Assembly (NCBI RefSeq): GCF_001513965.1
Contig: NZ_KQ948037.1
Coordinates: forward strand, 62,001-126,000
DNA: 64,000 nucleotides
Direction: 5' to 3'
Source of the DNA: Streptomyces cellostaticus
Lineage (GTDB): Bacteria > Actinomycetota > Actinomycetes > Streptomycetales > Streptomycetaceae
Under the pieces are notes generated by a model, which saw nothing but the letters and a program-made list of their open reading frames with translations, searched no databases and was not told the origin of the DNA. Below, piece after piece: positions 62,531 to 64,000 of this stretch (position 1 is its first letter; each line of letters opens with the position of its first letter). Position numbers and translations under genes: made by a program.

Positions 62531-64000
62531 TCAGGCGGACGGGCTCGGCGAAATCCTCGCCCCCTTCTTCAAGAAGCCCATGTCCTCGTAGACCGGCGTC
62601 TGGAAGCCGAAGGCACCCGCGTTGACCAAGTTCTTCCGCACCCCCACCAGCTGAGGCCGCTGATACAGCGGGATGGCTGCCGCCGCAGCCCAGATACGCG
62701 AGTCCGCCTTCCGGATCAGATCACGCGCCTCGTCCTCGTCCAGCGTCCCCGCGGCCTGGTCGAAGAGCTGGTCGACCTGATCGGTGCCCACCCGCGTGTA
62801 GTTCTGCTCGACGGTCACCGACCCGTCCGCGGCCGGCACCGGCTTCGCGAAGATCGGCCGCGCATCGGTCGCGGGGAAGGCGGTGGACGGCCACGAGTAC
62901 AGGGCGAGGTCGTAGTCGCCGGCGGCGATGTGGTCCTTGAAGTAGCTCTCGTCCGAGACCTTGGTGATCGTCGTGCGGATGCCGATCCTCTCCAGCATCA
63001 CGGAGATCCGCCCGGCAACCACGTTCAGCGTCTCGGAGCCGGGCCCCGACGGCAGCACGAAGCGCAGGGCGAGCGCCTTGCCGTCCTTGGCGAGCGGTCC
63101 GGTCACGGCGCCGGCCGGCGCCGCGGTGCCCTTCGGTGCGTAGGCGCCCGGCGCGCCGCCCCGCTTCGGGTCGCTGCCGGAGTACTGCCTGCCGTCCTGC
63201 GCGAGATGCTTGCCGCCCTCGTCGCCCTTCTCCCGCTTCTCCTCGGCGGACTCGTGGTGCTTGCCCTTGTCGTCCTCGCCGACGATGTACTGGCCGTCCG
63301 TGCCGCCCTCGGACTTGTCCTCCTTGTCCCCCTTCTCGCTCTCCGCGCCGGCCGCCTGGCCCTTCTTCTCCTCCTTCACCGGTCCCCCGGCCACCCAGCC
63401 GGCGTCCGCGAGCAGCGCCTGCGCCTCCTTGGTGTCCTGGCCGCCGAGCGCGCCGCTGCCGTCGGCGTAGGCGGCCTGCCCGGACAGGGCGAGGTGGCTG
63501 CCGACCGGGACGGCGGGCAGGCCCAGCGGGGTCAGCACCAGCTTGGCCAGCTCCTCGCGGTTCAGGGCGCGGGCGACGGCCCGGCGTACCCGCTCGTCGG
63601 CGAGGGGGCCGCCGGAGCCGTTGAGCGCGAGCTGGGTGTAGGCGGGCTCCAGCGACTTGCGGACGTCGAAGACGCGCAGTTCCTGCTGCTGCTCCAGGTA
63701 CCGGGTGATGGCCTTGCGCAGCTTCTTCCTGCCGACGTGCACCTCGTCGGAGTCGAAGCCGTGCGCGAGTGCCCAGGAGCGCAGCTTCCTGGCGGAGGTC
63801 TTCCCGGCGCCCTGCAGCGGGGTGCCGGTGCCCTTCTCGCGGGTGGCGAGGATGATCCGCTCGGCGTCGGACGGGTCGATCTCGGCCAGGTCCACGCTTC
63901 CGTCGGCGAGCGCCGCCGCCCGCTTCTGGCGGGGTACGGCGTGCAGCACGATCTCGTTGAGCTTGGCGGGCTTGCCCCACCAGCGCGGGTTGCGGGTGAG
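62531..64000 (-). CDS. LpqW-like family 5 substrate-binding protein, 5' end outside window
   Basis: About 489 C-terminal residues are visible. The family 5 signature NPRWWGKPAKLNEIVLHAVP lies at the window edge, and the frame stays open to base 64000. LNGSGGPLADERVRRAVARA and IYDLALYSWPSTAF-type segments follow; the C-terminus is VYEDMGFLKKGARISPSPSA. A strongly charged Lys/Glu/Gly insertion of about 75 residues (63155-63379) splits the fold. It is orphaned from permease genes and sits next to typA, as mycobacterial LpqW does, so it may be a regulatory rather than transport protein. Confidence 0.8.
   Translation of the reverse strand, partial: LTRNPRWWGKPAKLNEIVLHAVPRQKRAAALADGSVDLAEIDPSDAERIILATREKGTGTPLQGAGKTSARKLRSWALAHGFDSDEVHVGRKKLRKAITRYLEQQQELRVFDVRKSLEPAYTQLALNGSGGPLADERVRRAVARALNREELAKLVLTPLGLPAVPVGSHLALSGQAAYADGSGALGGQDTKEAQALLADAGWVAGGPVKEEKKGQAAGAESEKGDKEDKSEGGTDGQYIVGEDDKGKHHESAEEKREKGDEGGKHLAQDGRQYSGSDPKRGGAPGAYAPKGTAAPAGAVTGPLAKDGKALALRFVLPSGPGSETLNVVAGRISVMLERIGIRTTITKVSDESYFKDHIAAGDYDLALYSWPSTAFPATDARPIFAKPVPAADGSVTVEQNYTRVGTDQVDQLFDQAAGTLDEDEARDLIRKADSRIWAAAAAIPLYQRPQLVGVRKNLVNAGAFGFQTPVYEDMGFLKKGARISPSPSA

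Overview
The window reads as a chromosomal segment of a Streptomyces species. It has very high G+C, strong third-position G/C bias, frequent GTG starts, mycothiol biosynthesis (mshB), a BldK-type oligopeptide importer, DUF397/XRE cassettes and one rare TTA (bldA-type) codon. There is no tRNA, rRNA, CRISPR array, insertion sequence or prophage that I can support. Much of the gene order matches, from memory, the Mycobacterium tuberculosis block from typA/lpqW (Rv1165-Rv1166) to corA (Rv1239c). I therefore treat most of it as conserved actinobacterial core chromosome.

Layout. 1-6.3 kb: NYN nuclease-like protein, a 50-residue small protein, MarC membrane protein, PHP phosphoesterase, DUF6758, SUFU-domain protein, and the magnesium transporter CorA with a long leader carrying a candidate leader peptide. 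6.4-10.4 kb: LppX/LprG-like lipoprotein, soluble MgtE_N/CBS protein with a coupled DUF1003 membrane protein, and the Mrp/ApbC iron-sulfur carrier. 10.5-16.7 kb: the envelope-stress module tatB, htrA-like protease, zinc anti-sigma factor and SigE-type ECF sigma factor, with a divergent O-methyltransferase and DUF3117. 17-22.9 kb: enoyl-CoA hydratase, 3-methyladenine glycosylase I, DivIVA-like protein, FolP2-type DHPS paralogue, LOG-family protein, dapE, and a membrane-anchored lysozyme-fold-like protein. 23-27.4 kb: secreted small protein, dapC, fdxA, GNAT protein, SirB1-like protein. 27.4-31 kb: a four-gene two-component/ABC-2 exporter operon. 31-37.4 kb: a VanW-like/PG-binding membrane protein with a huge disordered N-terminus, DUF6113, mshB, a small membrane protein and an S9 oligopeptidase.

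37.5-59.9 kb holds three complete five-gene oligopeptide ABC importers. Operon A (minus) is SBP-DppB-DppC-DppD-DppF. Operon B (plus) and operon C (minus) share the bldK order: permease, SBP, permease, ATPase, ATPase. Operon C, beside typA, is the best bldKABCDE candidate. Operon B is a diverged paralogue that, with an Rpn-family nuclease (TTA codon), a WhiJ-like ATPase/XRE/DUF397 cassette containing a decayed second regulator, and a methyltransferase, appears inserted between A and C. The window ends with typA and a truncated LpqW-like family 5 binding protein.

Functionally the segment joins cell-envelope stress control, lysine/DAP and mycothiol metabolism, magnesium homeostasis and oligopeptide uptake with a cytosolic oligopeptidase. 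The most interesting points are the extra bldK-type operon with its accessory genes, matching stem-loops after the binding-protein gene in both bldK-type operons, a candidate corA leader peptide, an apparent ATT start codon, and many promoter-like TANNNT boxes 6-7 bases before start codons (leaderless mRNAs).
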